From: Streptomyces tricolor | GTDB lineage: Bacteria; Actinomycetota; Actinomycetes; Streptomycetales; Streptomycetaceae | Assembly (NCBI RefSeq): GCF_002155905.1 | Contig: NZ_MUMF01000184.1 | Coordinates: 1-40,066 of the forward strand | Reading direction: 5' to 3' | DNA length: 40,066 nt | Shown here: one piece after another, positions 8,164 to 16,215 of the stretch | Layout of the letters: each line of letters starts with the position of its first letter | Numbering within the stretch: position 1 is the stretch's first letter | The notes under the pieces: model-generated | What the model was told of the DNA's origin: nothing | Databases searched by the model: none | The model's input: only the letters and a program-made list of their open reading frames with translations | Position numbers and translations under genes: made by a program

Positions 8164-8432
8164 TCTAATCGTCCACAGGTAAGTGATGCAACCGGTGGGT
8201 GCTCCTTACTTTTGGTCTCGGGCCGTGTCCTGTCGGCCGCCGTTCGACGCGATCTTGGCCCGACTGGGGAAGTTTTTTCTCTGCACAGCCGGTGGATGAT
8301 AAATCCGCAGGTCACAAGCTTGATCGGGGGGAGATCGAGGGCTTGTTCACAAGGCTTTCCACCGGGTCGTGCACAGGTTTCGCCGAGTTGTCCACAGCAT
8401 CGGGGCCGTCGTCCACATGGCCTGTGGATAAC
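8164..8432. promoter_or_regulatory. Cluster of DnaA boxes upstream of dnaB
   Basis: The 481-bp gap between the MATE gene and dnaB holds several DnaA-box-like 9-mers. Two are perfect: TTGTCCACA at 8388-8396 (Streptomyces consensus) and TGTGGATAA at 8423-8431 (complement of TTATCCACA). One-mismatch boxes are TCGTCCACA at 8169-8177 and 8409-8417 and TTGTTCACA at 8343-8351. A weaker TCGTGCACA lies at 8367-8375. The boxes at 8367, 8388 and 8409 are exactly 21 bp apart, two helical turns. A T-rich patch (8272-8279) and GATGATAAAT (8296-8305) are locally AT-rich. Confidence 0.75.
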
Positions 8433-8635
8433 CAGATTGGCTGACGGTGCCGACGGGCCTACCGTTGTCCGGCGCCCGCTCCTTCCTCCGGCCCGGCAAG
8501 CATCCTTCTTCCGGCCGGAGAATCGTCACAAATCCGACGCGTCAGAACCGGAGTTGGGCCTCTCAGTTGTCAGTGTCGTGCCGTACAAAAGAGGACACGG
8601 CGAGGTCCGCCGTGCGGACGGGAGGAGGTGGCTCG

Positions 8636-10114
8636 GTGAGCATTTCCGAGCCCTTGGACGATCCGTGGGCCGACAGCGGACCCAGTGATCGTCTGCCCGC
8701 CTCCCGTCGGCGTGGTGACGGCGGCCGGGGCCGTGATGAGCAGCACGACCGGGGTCGGGACAGCGGCGGCTGGGACGGCGGAGGCTCGGCCTTCGAGCGG
8801 GTGCCGCCCCAGGACCTGGACGCCGAGCAGTCGGTGCTGGGCGGCATGCTGCTGTCCAAGGACGCCATCGCCGATGTGGTCGAGATCCTCAAGGGCCACG
8901 ACTTCTACAAGCCCGCGCACGAGACGATCTACCAGGCCATCCTGGACGTCTACGCCAAGGGTGAGCCGGCCGACCCGATCACCATCGCCGCCGAACTCAC
9001 CAAGCGCGGGGAGATCAACAAGGTCGGCGGCGCCGCGTACCTGCACAGCCTCGTCCAGACCGTGCCGACGGCGGCCAACGCGGAGTACTACGCGGAGATC
9101 GTCCACGAGCGGGCCGTCCTGCGCCGCCTCGTCGAAGCCGGCACCCGCATCACACAGATGGGATACGCGGCCGACGGGGACGTCGACGAGATCGTCAACC
9201 GCGCCCAGGCCGAGATCTACGCCGTCACCGAGCAGCGGACCAGTGAGGACTACCTTCCGCTCGGCGACATCATGGAGGGCGCCCTCGACGAGATCGAGGC
9301 GATCGGCTCACGCAGCGGCGAGATGACGGGCGTGCCCACCGGGTTCACCGACTTCGACTCGCTGACGAACGGGCTGCACCCGGGGCAGATGATCGTCATC
9401 GCGGCCCGTCCCGCCATGGGTAAGTCGACCCTCGCCCTGGACTTCGCGCGGGCCGCCTCCATCAAGCACAACCTGCCGAGCGTGATCTTCTCGCTCGAAA
9501 TGGGCCGCAACGAGATCGCGATGCGTCTGCTGTCCGCCGAGGCCCGGGTCGCCCTGCACCACATGCGGTCCGGCACGATGACCGACGAGGACTGGACGCG
9601 GCTCGCCCGCCGGATGCCGGACGTGTCGGCCGCGCCGCTCTACATCGACGACTCCCCGAACCTGTCGATGATGGAGATCCGGGCCAAGTGCCGGCGTCTG
9701 AAGCAGCGCAACGACCTGAAGCTGGTCGTCATCGACTACCTCCAGCTGATGCAGTCCGGTGGTTCCAAGCGCGCCGAGAGCCGCCAGCAGGAGGTCTCGG
9801 ACATGTCCCGTAACCTCAAGCTGCTCGCGAAGGAGCTGGAGATCCCGGTCATCGCGCTCTCCCAGCTCAACCGTGGCCCCGAGCAGCGCACCGACAAGAA
9901 GCCGATGGTCTCCGACCTGCGTGAGTCCGGCTCCATCGAGCAGGACGCCGACATGGTCATCCTGCTGCACCGCGAGGACGCCTACGAGAAGGAGTCCCCG
10001 CGCGCGGGCGAGGCCGACCTGATCGTCGCCAAGCACCGAAACGGTCCGACGGCCACCATCACGGTCGCCTTCCAGGGCCACTACTCCCGCTTCGTGGACA
10101 TGGCCCAGACCTGA
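8636..10114 (+). CDS. dnaB: Replicative DNA helicase DnaB
   Basis: The protein has 492 residues. An N-terminal Gly/Arg/Asp-rich extension (about residues 15-50) precedes the DnaB N-domain (PQDLDAEQSVLGGMLLS). The RecA-like C-domain has Walker A ARPAMGKST near residue 260, Walker B LKLVVIDYLQLM, and the DLRESGSIEQDADMVILLHRED segment with the arginine-finger region. It unwinds DNA at the fork. No intein interrupts the gene, unlike many mycobacterial dnaB genes. GTG 8636 is preceded by GGAGGAGG at 7 bp. A longer frame from 8447 covers the DnaA boxes and is not coding. Confidence 0.97.
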   Translation: MSISEPLDDPWADSGPSDRLPASRRRGDGGRGRDEQHDRGRDSGGWDGGGSAFERVPPQDLDAEQSVLGGMLLSKDAIADVVEILKGHDFYKPAHETIYQAILDVYAKGEPADPITIAAELTKRGEINKVGGAAYLHSLVQTVPTAANAEYYAEIVHERAVLRRLVEAGTRITQMGYAADGDVDEIVNRAQAEIYAVTEQRTSEDYLPLGDIMEGALDEIEAIGSRSGEMTGVPTGFTDFDSLTNGLHPGQMIVIAARPAMGKSTLALDFARAASIKHNLPSVIFSLEMGRNEIAMRLLSAEARVALHHMRSGTMTDEDWTRLARRMPDVSAAPLYIDDSPNLSMMEIRAKCRRLKQRNDLKLVVIDYLQLMQSGGSKRAESRQQEVSDMSRNLKLLAKELEIPVIALSQLNRGPEQRTDKKPMVSDLRESGSIEQDADMVILLHREDAYEKESPRAGEADLIVAKHRNGPTATITVAFQGHYSRFVDMAQT

Positions 10115-10193
10115 GCCGCCGTCGCCGGTGCGCCGGCTCCACGCCGCCTTCTCCGCTGTCGTGTCCTGACGACGGCGGTCCTGACGCTCGGGC

Positions 10194-10734
10194 TCACTCC
10201 GTGACGGGCAGGCACTCGGGGAGCAGGGCGACGATGTCCTGCCAGGCCCGCTGCGCGTGCCACGGGTGGTAGCCGACGCCGGGGAGCACGGTCTGGCCGA
10301 CCGGCGGGTGGTGGAAGGCGTGCAGGGCTCCGCCGTAGACCACGAGGCGCCAGTCGACGCCCGCGGCCTGCATCTCGGCGGCCGATGGCGGCGATCCGCT
10401 CGGGGTCGGTCCGTGGTTCGGCACGCAGCACATCGAGCGCCGCGTGGCCCATGTCCCGCATCCACTCCGGGGCGGCGAGCAGCGGGGTGACGCGCGCCAG
10501 CATCTCCTGCGGGTCGGTGAACCAGCGCCCGCCGTGCAGGTCGAAGGCCAGCGCCAGCTACCCCAGTTCGGCGCGGGCGTCGGCCCGGCGGCGCTGGAAG
10601 TCGTTCAGGCCCGGCCCCTAGGGCCCGATCAGCACCGGCGGCCGGCGGTCGGCACCGGCGGGGAGCGTGAGGTGCCCGATCATCGTCAGGCCGTCGGACG
10701 GGTAGGCGACCGTGCGTGTGGTGATCGTCGTCAT
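10194..10734 (-). pseudogene. Degenerate dienelactone hydrolase family gene
   Basis: The minus strand begins MTTITTRTVAYPSDG at 10734 and continues through GHLTLPAGADRRPPVLIGP. It then meets TAG at 10618-10620 (where a Glu codon is expected) and a second TAG near 10558 after RRADARAELG. Reading on in the same frame gives LALAFDLHGGRW and DPERIAAIG. The frame then shifts near 10385-10390 and resumes as AAEMQAAGVDWRLVVYGGALHAFHHPP to the end. Dienelactone hydrolases have about 60 residues between these parts, with the nucleophile elbow and catalytic Asp. Here they are deleted, while the His region (GALHAF) remains. Two nonsense mutations plus a frameshifted deletion make it inactive. Confidence 0.85.
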
Positions 10735-10841
10735 GGGAGGGGACCGGAGGGAGGGCCGAGCCCGGTCGGGCGGGTCTTCTCCCGTCGGCAGAACCGGCAA
10801 ATGGATTCGACGCTCGCCTGCTCACCAGGTGGACTGTGCTC

Positions 10842-12227
10842 ATGACGACAACTCAGGAAGCACTGCTCCCCGGCACCCGCCGCGCCCTGCTGCACCGGAT
10901 CGCTGTCGCGCAGGCCGAAGGACGGGCTCCCTCCCTGGTCGCCGCCGTCGTACGGGACGGTCAGACCGTCTGGCACGGGGCGCGGACCTCGGTGGACGGG
11001 CACGGACCGGACGAGAGCGTGCAGTACCGGATCGGGTCCATCACCAAGACCTTCACCGCCGTTCTGGTGATGCGGCTGCGCGACGAGGGTTTGCTCGATC
11101 TCGCGGATCCGCTGGAGAAGCATCTGCCGGGCACCGGCGTGGGCGAGGCGACGATCGCGGAACTGCTCGCCCACACCGCGGGGTTGGCGGCCGAATCGCC
11201 CGCGCCCTGGTGGGAGCGGACGCCCGGCTCCCTGCGGCCCGAGTTGAGCGATGTGCTCGGGGAGCAGCCCCTGCTGCATCCCGTCGGTCGGCGTCACCAC
11301 TACTCCAACCCCGGCTACACCGTGCTCGGTGCCCTGGTGGAAGAGCTGCGCGGCGCTCCCTGGGAGGAGGTGCTGCGCAACGAGGTCCTGGAGCCGCTCG
11401 GTCTGCACCGTACGAGCGGGCAGCCGGTGACCCCGCACGCGGGCGGCTGGGCCGTGCACCCGTGGGCCGACGCGATGCTGCCCGAGCCGCTGGAGGACCT
11501 GGGCCGGATGGCGCCGGCCGGTCAGCTCTGGTCGACCACCGGGGACCTGGCGCGGTTCGCGGTGTTCCTGGCCCGAGGGGACGACCGGGTGCTGAGCGCG
11601 GAGTCGGTGCGGGAGATGCGTACCCCGGCGGCGCCCGCCGAGGCGGCGGACGTGCTGGACGGGGTCACGTACGGCCTGGGCATGCAGATCCAGCGGCAGG
11701 GCGGCCGGCTGCTCGTCGGACACTCCGGGTCCCTGCCGGGTTTTCTGGCGAACCTCACCATCAGCGTCGAGGACGACGTGGCCGCCGTGGTGCTCGCCAA
11801 CTGCACCAGCGGACTGCTGTTGGGGGCCGTGGGGGCGGATCTCGTCCGGATCGTCGCGGAGGCGGAGCCGCGGATCCCCGAGCCCTGGCGGCCACTGCGC
11901 GAGGTCGACCCGGCGGTGCTGGACCTGGTGGGGCAGTGGTACTGGGGCACCCATGCCTTCGGCCTGCGGGCGACCGCCGATGGTCTTCTCTCGCTGGCCC
12001 CGCTGGCCGGCGGCGGCCGTAGGGCCCGCTTCCGGGCGAACGGCGACGGTACCTGGACCGGGCTGGAGGGCTATTACGCCGGTGAGCTGCTGCGGCCCGT
12101 ACGGCGCGCGGACGGGTCCCTGAGCCATCTCGATCTCGGCTCGTTCGTGTTCACCCGGCAGCCGTACGACCCCGAGGCAGCCGTGCCCGGTGGCGTGGAC
12201 CCGGAGGGGTGGCGGGGCATCGGCTAG
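10842..12227 (+). CDS. Serine hydrolase of the class C beta-lactamase / D-alanyl carboxypeptidase family
   Basis: The protein has 461 residues. The beta-lactamase-type domain carries the catalytic triad motifs SITK (in RIGSITKTFTAVLVMRL, near residue 70), YSN (HHYSNPGYTVLGALVEEL) and HSG (LVGHSGSLPGF). A C-terminal domain of about 110 residues resembles the lipocalin-like part found in many of these esterase/peptidase proteins. No signal peptide is visible, so it is probably cytoplasmic; family members hydrolyse esters, D-amino-acid peptides or beta-lactams. ATG 10842 has AGGTGG at 9 bp; GTG 10836 would be too close. It is divergent from the dienelactone hydrolase pseudogene. Confidence 0.88.
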   Translation: MTTTQEALLPGTRRALLHRIAVAQAEGRAPSLVAAVVRDGQTVWHGARTSVDGHGPDESVQYRIGSITKTFTAVLVMRLRDEGLLDLADPLEKHLPGTGVGEATIAELLAHTAGLAAESPAPWWERTPGSLRPELSDVLGEQPLLHPVGRRHHYSNPGYTVLGALVEELRGAPWEEVLRNEVLEPLGLHRTSGQPVTPHAGGWAVHPWADAMLPEPLEDLGRMAPAGQLWSTTGDLARFAVFLARGDDRVLSAESVREMRTPAAPAEAADVLDGVTYGLGMQIQRQGGRLLVGHSGSLPGFLANLTISVEDDVAAVVLANCTSGLLLGAVGADLVRIVAEAEPRIPEPWRPLREVDPAVLDLVGQWYWGTHAFGLRATADGLLSLAPLAGGGRRARFRANGDGTWTGLEGYYAGELLRPVRRADGSLSHLDLGSFVFTRQPYDPEAAVPGGVDPEGWRGIG

Positions 12228-12237
12228 CCCGTGGGAC

Positions 12238-12270
12238 CAGGGGGTGGTTTCACGTGAAACACACCCCCTG
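12238..12270. terminator. Hairpin between convergent genes with parS as its centre
   Basis: CAGGGGGTG (12238-12246) and CACCCCCTG (12262-12270) are perfectly complementary and flank a perfect parS, with one unpaired A at 12261. The whole forms a 16-bp stem. It lies between the stops of the serine hydrolase (12227) and the GNAT gene (12326), where a bidirectional terminator is expected. Confidence 0.7.
12247..12260. other. parS: parS site 3 (perfect)
   Basis: Exact GTTTCACGTGAAAC, forming the top of the hairpin at 12238-12270 between two convergent genes. Confidence 0.95.
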
Positions 12271-12325
12271 CCCCCTTCCCGGCTCCCTGGGCGTCTCGGG
12301 GCTGGGCCCGGCGCCTCAAGGCGGG

Positions 12326-12778
12326 TCAAAGCCGCAGCTTGAAGCCCTCGTGCGAGGCGGTGAAGCCCAGCCGCTCGTAGAAGCGGTGGGCGTCGGTGCG
12401 CGTCTTGTCGGACGTCAGCTGCACCATCCGGCAGTCGAGCCGCCGAGCGGTGTCGATCGCCCACTCGATCAGCCGGCTGCCCAGCCCGCTGCCCCGCTCG
12501 TCGGCGTGGATACGGACGCCTTCGATGAGCGCCCGGGTGGCCCCCTTGTGCGAGAGCCCGGGGATGATCGTGAGCTGGAGGGTTCCGATCACGCGGCCCT
12601 CGCGCACGGCGACGACGAGATGCTGGTTCGGGTCGGCCGCGAGGCGTTCCAGCGCGGAGCGGTACGGCGTCAGGTCGTCGGGGGACTCGCGCTGAGCACC
12701 GAGCGGATCATCGGCGAGCATCGCGACGATCGCCGGCAGGTCGTCACCGGTGGCGTCACGTATATCAAGATCTCCCAT
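12326..12778 (-). CDS. GNAT-family N-acetyltransferase
   Basis: The protein has 150 residues, one complete GNAT domain. It starts MGDLDIRDATGDDLPAIVAML. The acetyl-CoA-binding motif A is EGVRIHADERGSGLGSRLIEW (RGSGLG as the pyrophosphate loop), and the C-terminal part is AHRFYERLGFTASHEGFKL. The substrate cannot be told. It lies 9 bp downstream of the marR-type gene on the same strand and is probably translated from the same mRNA, so it may belong to the same response. Confidence 0.9.
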   Translation of the reverse strand: MGDLDIRDATGDDLPAIVAMLADDPLGAQRESPDDLTPYRSALERLAADPNQHLVVAVREGRVIGTLQLTIIPGLSHKGATRALIEGVRIHADERGSGLGSRLIEWAIDTARRLDCRMVQLTSDKTRTDAHRFYERLGFTASHEGFKLRL

Positions 12779-12787
12779 GCCCGCACC

Positions 12788-13246
12788 CTACGCGGGCACG
12801 TTCAGGGACTCCACCACCCGCACGAGCGGGGCGAGTTCGGGGTTCTTGGCGGCGTCGTCCAGGGCCTCGCGCAGCGCGGCGTCATTGGTGGGGCGTGCCT
12901 CCTCCAGCAGGCGCAGGCCCGCCGCGGTGACGTTGGTGTAGATGCCGCGCCGGTCGGTGGGGCACAGATAGCGTTCCAGCAGGCCGCGGTCCTCCAGCCG
13001 GGTCACCAGGCGGGTGGTGGCGCTCTGGCTGAGCACGACCGCGTCGGCGACCTGCTTCATCTGCAGATGCCCGCCCTCACCCTCGTGCTGCCTGCTGAGC
13101 ACGTCCAGCAGTGAGTACTCGCGCACGCTCAGATCGTGCTTGGCCTGCAGGGCGCGCTCGATGTGCGCCTCGATCCTTCCGTGCAGCGCAGAAAGAGCGC
13201 ACCAGCCCTGCGCGAGGGCGGTGAGCGCGGGGTCCGTCGCTGTCAT
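12788..13246 (-). CDS. MarR-family transcriptional regulator
   Basis: The protein has 152 residues. The winged helix spans LSVREYSLLDVLSRQHEG, MKQVADAVVLSQSATTRLVTRLEDRGLLER (recognition helix SQSATTRLVTRLE) and the wing CPTDRRGIYTNVT. MarR proteins usually repress a neighbouring efflux or detoxification gene and release DNA on binding a phenolic or similar ligand. ATG 13246 follows GGAGGAAAACGCCA. It is divergent from an MFS exporter gene, with an inverted repeat between them, so it most likely controls that gene and itself. Confidence 0.92.
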   Translation of the reverse strand: MTATDPALTALAQGWCALSALHGRIEAHIERALQAKHDLSVREYSLLDVLSRQHEGEGGHLQMKQVADAVVLSQSATTRLVTRLEDRGLLERYLCPTDRRGIYTNVTAAGLRLLEEARPTNDAALREALDDAAKNPELAPLVRVVESLNVPA

Positions 13247-13296
13247 TGGCGTTTTCCTCCGTCCCGGAGCGGCTGCACCACAAGGGTAGAGCACTG

Positions 13297-13344
13297 CCGC
13301 AATAGTCGTCGCTTGCATTTAGCCCGCGTCTGCAACTATTGTGG
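13297..13344. promoter_or_regulatory. Inverted repeat between marR-type and MFS genes, likely operator
   Basis: CCGCAATAGT (13297-13306) and ACTATTGTGG (13335-13344) form a 10-bp inverted repeat with one mismatch and a 28-bp spacer. TTGCA/TGCAA elements occur in between (13313 and 13331). The position in the divergent promoter region is as expected for MarR binding. Confidence 0.55.
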
Positions 13345-13391
13345 ACGAACGCAAAGCGCTCCTGCAATCGTTTGGGAAGGTGTACCCCTTC

Positions 13392-14600
13392 ATGCCTCTC
13401 GCGCTTCTGGCCCTCGCGATCGGGGCCTTCGGAATCGGAACGACCGAGTTCGTGATCATGGGCTTGCTGCCCGAGGTCGCGGGCGACTTCGGGGTCTCCA
13501 TCCCCACGGCGGGCCTGCTCGTGACCGGCTACGCGCTCGGCGTGGTCATCGGTGCCCCGCTGATGACCGTGCTCGGCACCAAGGTCCCCCGCAAGCGGAT
13601 GCTGATGCTGCTGATGGGCCTGTTCGTCGTCGGAAACCTGCTCTCCGCCGTGGCTCCGGTCTTCGGGGTCATGCTGATCGGACGCGTGGTCGCCTCGCTC
13701 GCCCACGGTGCCTTCTTCGGCATCGGTTCCGTCGTCGCGGCCGAGCTGGTCGCGCCCGACAAGAAGGCCGGCGCCATCGCCATGATGTTCACCGGTCTGA
13801 CCGTCGCCAACGTCGTCGGCGTCCCGCTGGGGACGTTCATCGGACAGAGCGTCGGCTGGCGCGTCACCTTCGGCATCGTCGCCGCGCTCGGCGTCATCGG
13901 TCTCGCCGGTATCGCCAAGCTCGTCCCCGAGCTGCCGCGGCCGGAGGGCGTGCACCTGCGACACGAGCTGGCCGCCTTCAAGAACGCCCAGGTCCTGCTG
14001 GCCATGGCGATGACCGTCCTCGGCTTCGGCGGAGTCTTCGCGGCCATCACCTACATCGCGCCGATGATGACCCACATCGCCGGGTTCGCCGACGGCTCGG
14101 TCACCTGGCTGCTGGTCCTCTTCGGCCTCGGCATGGTCGGCGGCAACCTCATCGGCGGCAAGTTCGCCGACCGCGCCCTGATGCCGATGCTGTTCGTGTC
14201 CCTGGGCGCCCTGGCCGTCGTCCTGGCGCTCTTCACGCTCACCGCCCACAACAAGATCGCCGCCGCGGTCACCATCGCCCTGATCGGTGCCCTGGGCTTC
14301 GCCACCGTGCCGCCGCTGCAGAAGCGCGTCCTCGACCAGGCGCACGGCGCCCCGACGCTCGCCTCTGCGGTGAACATCGGCGCCTTCAACCTGGGCAACG
14401 CCCTGGCCGCCTGGCTCGGCGGACTCGTGATCGCGGCCGACTTCGGCTACACGTCCCCCAACTGGGTCGGCGCCGTTCTCGCCGCCGCCGCTCTGGTCCT
14501 CGCCTTCGTCTCGGCCGCGCTGGAGCGCCGCGACGGTGCGCGCGGCACCGTGGTCGCCTCCGGGACGCCGGCGGAGCAGCGGACGCCCGTCCATCACTGA
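13392..14600 (+). CDS. MFS efflux transporter (DHA1, AraJ-like)
   Basis: The protein has 402 residues with twelve membrane segments. MPLALLALAIGAFGIGTTEF with VIMGLLPEVAGDFG and the TAGLLVTGYALGVVIGAP stretch is the typical start of DHA1 sugar-efflux/drug-efflux carriers; motif A is present as GTKVPRKRML. It exports small molecules by proton antiport; the substrate is unknown. I chose ATG 13392 (GGAAGG upstream) over GTG 13341, because the longer frame would begin inside the inverted repeat. The regulator is the divergent MarR protein. The GlcG-like gene follows 106 bp downstream. Confidence 0.9.
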   Translation: MPLALLALAIGAFGIGTTEFVIMGLLPEVAGDFGVSIPTAGLLVTGYALGVVIGAPLMTVLGTKVPRKRMLMLLMGLFVVGNLLSAVAPVFGVMLIGRVVASLAHGAFFGIGSVVAAELVAPDKKAGAIAMMFTGLTVANVVGVPLGTFIGQSVGWRVTFGIVAALGVIGLAGIAKLVPELPRPEGVHLRHELAAFKNAQVLLAMAMTVLGFGGVFAAITYIAPMMTHIAGFADGSVTWLLVLFGLGMVGGNLIGGKFADRALMPMLFVSLGALAVVLALFTLTAHNKIAAAVTIALIGALGFATVPPLQKRVLDQAHGAPTLASAVNIGAFNLGNALAAWLGGLVIAADFGYTSPNWVGAVLAAAALVLAFVSAALERRDGARGTVVASGTPAEQRTPVHH

Positions 14601-14706
14601 GCCGCCCGCACCCCGGGCGCTTCACCACCCGTCATCCCCAGACGTCCGTACCGGGGCCCCTCCCGGTGCGGGAGATCCCTCACAGCACCACCAAGGAGAC
14701 AGCTCC

Positions 14707-15126
14707 ATGAGCACCACCGCCGTCGCCCCGCTCACCATCGAGGACGCCGAGCTGCTCGTCGCCACGGCCCGCCGGGCCGCCGAGGACGCCGGAGTCACCG
14801 TCAGCGTCACCGTCCTGGACGCCGGCGGCCACCTGCTCGCCTTCCGTCGCGACGACCGGGCCGTGCTGATCTCCGGCGAGACCAGCACCCGCAAGGCCTA
14901 CACGGCGCTCCAGCTGAACGCGCCCACCGCCGACCTCGTCGACGCCGTCCAGCCCGGCGGGCTCTTCCACACGCTGCCCACGGCCCTCGACCGGCCCCTG
15001 CTCTTCATCGCGGGCGGTCTCCCCGTCCACCGGGACGGCCGGCTGATCGGTGCGATCGGTGTCGGCGGCGGCGCGCCGGAGCAGGACCACGGCTTCGCCA
15101 CCGCGGCCGTGCAGGCGCTCGCCTGA
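14707..15126 (+). CDS. GlcG/HbpS-type (DUF336) protein
   Basis: The protein has 139 residues covering the whole GlcG/HbpS domain: LTIEDAELLVATARRAAEDAG, VSVTVLDAGGHLLAFRRDD, STRKAYTALQL, and the conserved end GGLPVHRDGRLIGAIGVGGG and QDHGFATAAV. The S. reticuli member HbpS is a secreted haem-binding redox sensor, and others sit in glycolate and cobalamin-related loci. This one has no signal peptide, so it is cytoplasmic, and its ligand is unknown. AAGGAG lies 9 bp before ATG 14707. It may be co-transcribed with the MFS gene, and it ends at a strong hairpin. Confidence 0.85.
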   Translation: MSTTAVAPLTIEDAELLVATARRAAEDAGVTVSVTVLDAGGHLLAFRRDDRAVLISGETSTRKAYTALQLNAPTADLVDAVQPGGLFHTLPTALDRPLLFIAGGLPVHRDGRLIGAIGVGGGAPEQDHGFATAAVQALA

Positions 15127-15148
15127 GCCACAGCCTGGCTCTCATGAC

Positions 15149-15181
15149 ACCGGCCCCGCCGCTTCGAGCGGCGGGGCCGGT
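15149..15181. terminator. Strong hairpin between convergent genes
   Basis: A 15-bp perfect stem (ACCGGCCCCGCCGCT and complement) with a 3-nt TCG loop lies between the GlcG-like gene (stop 15126) and the GNAT gene on the minus strand (stop 15199). Likely bidirectional. Confidence 0.85.
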
Positions 15182-15198
15182 CCGCGTCGTACGGGGGA

Positions 15199-16065
15199 TC
15201 AGCCCGCGGCGACCGTCAGGGGCGCGAACCGCCGGGTCCAGTCCCCCGGCAGCTCCGCGATGCCGTAGGTCATCACCGCGTTGAAGGCGACGGAGGCCAG
15301 CCCTCGCTCCTTCGCCCAGGCCAGCAGCTCTTCGTGGCGCACGTCGATGTCGGTGCGCAGGGGGCGCTCCGTACGGGCCGCCAGCGAGGCGATCAGCGCC
15401 TTGGCCGTCTCCGTGTCCCGGGCGATCAGCGGGCCGACGACATGGGTGTCCATGTTGGGCCACGCGGCCGTGTACCCGATGAGCCGGCCGTCCTCCTCGG
15501 CCACCCGCAACTGATCGGCGAAGGCGGGAAGCCGGGCGATGAGGGGCGTGCGGTCGGTGCCGAACACCTCCTCGTCGAGACGCAGGATCGCGGGCAGGTC
15601 CTCGGCGGTGGCGGCACGGGTGGCGACCGTGGGTTGCGGGCCACCGTGCGTGAAGCGGCCCCTCAGCATCTCGGCCCGGCCCGTCACCTTGAAGCCCAGC
15701 TCCTCGTAGAGCGGGCGGCCGTACGGCGTGGCGTGCAGGGTCAGCGGAGTGGTCCCCATGGTCGACAGGACATGCTGCATCAGGCGGCGTCCGACGCCCC
15801 GGCGGGCATGGCGTTCGGCCACCAGGACCATCCCGATGGCACCGAGATCCGGCCGCCCCCACGCGCCGTACTCCGTGACCACGCACGCGGCGACGAGACC
15901 GCCCTCGGGGTCGTCGATTCCGAAGCCCTTCCCGGCCGAGAGGAGCAGGCCCCACTTGTGTTCCTCACGTGGCCACCCCCGGTCTTCGGACAGGTCGGCG
16001 CAGGCATTCAGATCGCGAAGCGTCAGGCGGCGGATGGGCAGAGCGGCGAGGGAAGGAGTCGGCAC
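15199..16065 (-). CDS. GNAT acetyltransferase with second C-terminal domain
   Basis: About 288 residues. The first half is a GNAT domain (LPIRRLTLRDLNACADL, then the acetyl-CoA loop ERHARRGVGRRLMQHVL and GRPLYEELGFKVTGRAEML). The second half resembles the Acetyltransf_18-type domain (LPAILRLDEEVFGTDRTPLI, DGRLIGYTAAWPNMDTHVVGP, LAWAKERGLASVAFNAVMTYG). The substrate is unknown. I use GTG 16065, which fits where homology should begin; ATG 16137 gives 24 more residues and has a slightly better GGATGG upstream, so the start is open. It is divergent from the HAD gene, with parS site 4 in the shared upstream region. Confidence 0.82.
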   Translation of the reverse strand: MPTPSLAALPIRRLTLRDLNACADLSEDRGWPREEHKWGLLLSAGKGFGIDDPEGGLVAACVVTEYGAWGRPDLGAIGMVLVAERHARRGVGRRLMQHVLSTMGTTPLTLHATPYGRPLYEELGFKVTGRAEMLRGRFTHGGPQPTVATRAATAEDLPAILRLDEEVFGTDRTPLIARLPAFADQLRVAEEDGRLIGYTAAWPNMDTHVVGPLIARDTETAKALIASLAARTERPLRTDIDVRHEELLAWAKERGLASVAFNAVMTYGIAELPGDWTRRFAPLTVAAG

Positions 16066-16175
16066 GCAGGTCAGGCTGTCCGACGGGCACCCCCGCCGTC
16101 CACCCGTTTCGATCCGGACGCACGTGCTTTTGGCCATCCCGTGGCCATCCGTACAGCCGCTCGACAGCTCTGGGT

Positions 16176-16189
16176 GTTTCACGTGAAAC
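16176..16189. other. parS: parS site 4 (perfect)
   Basis: Exact GTTTCACGTGAAAC with flanking T and A (16-bp dyad). It ends 26 bp before the HAD start codon, in the divergent promoter region between the GNAT and HAD genes, so ParB bound here could cover promoter sequence. Confidence 0.95.
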
Positions 16190-16215
16190 ATCGCCAGCCC
16201 ACTAGCCTCGGGGCC

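Noticed and set aside
8155..8635. A second replication origin
   Set aside because: Too few DnaA boxes compared with Streptomyces oriC (about nineteen) and no dnaA/dnaN neighbours, so a regulatory or titration cluster is more likely.
6769..8688. A 639-codon plus-strand frame opposite the MATE gene
   Set aside because: Composition is Gly/Arg/Asp/Gln-rich with no domain, and it is a shadow of the minus-strand transporter. It also runs through the DnaA-box region.
13077..14597. A 506-codon minus-strand frame opposite the MFS gene
   Set aside because: Shadow frame with an Asp/Gly/His-rich composition and no recognisable domain.
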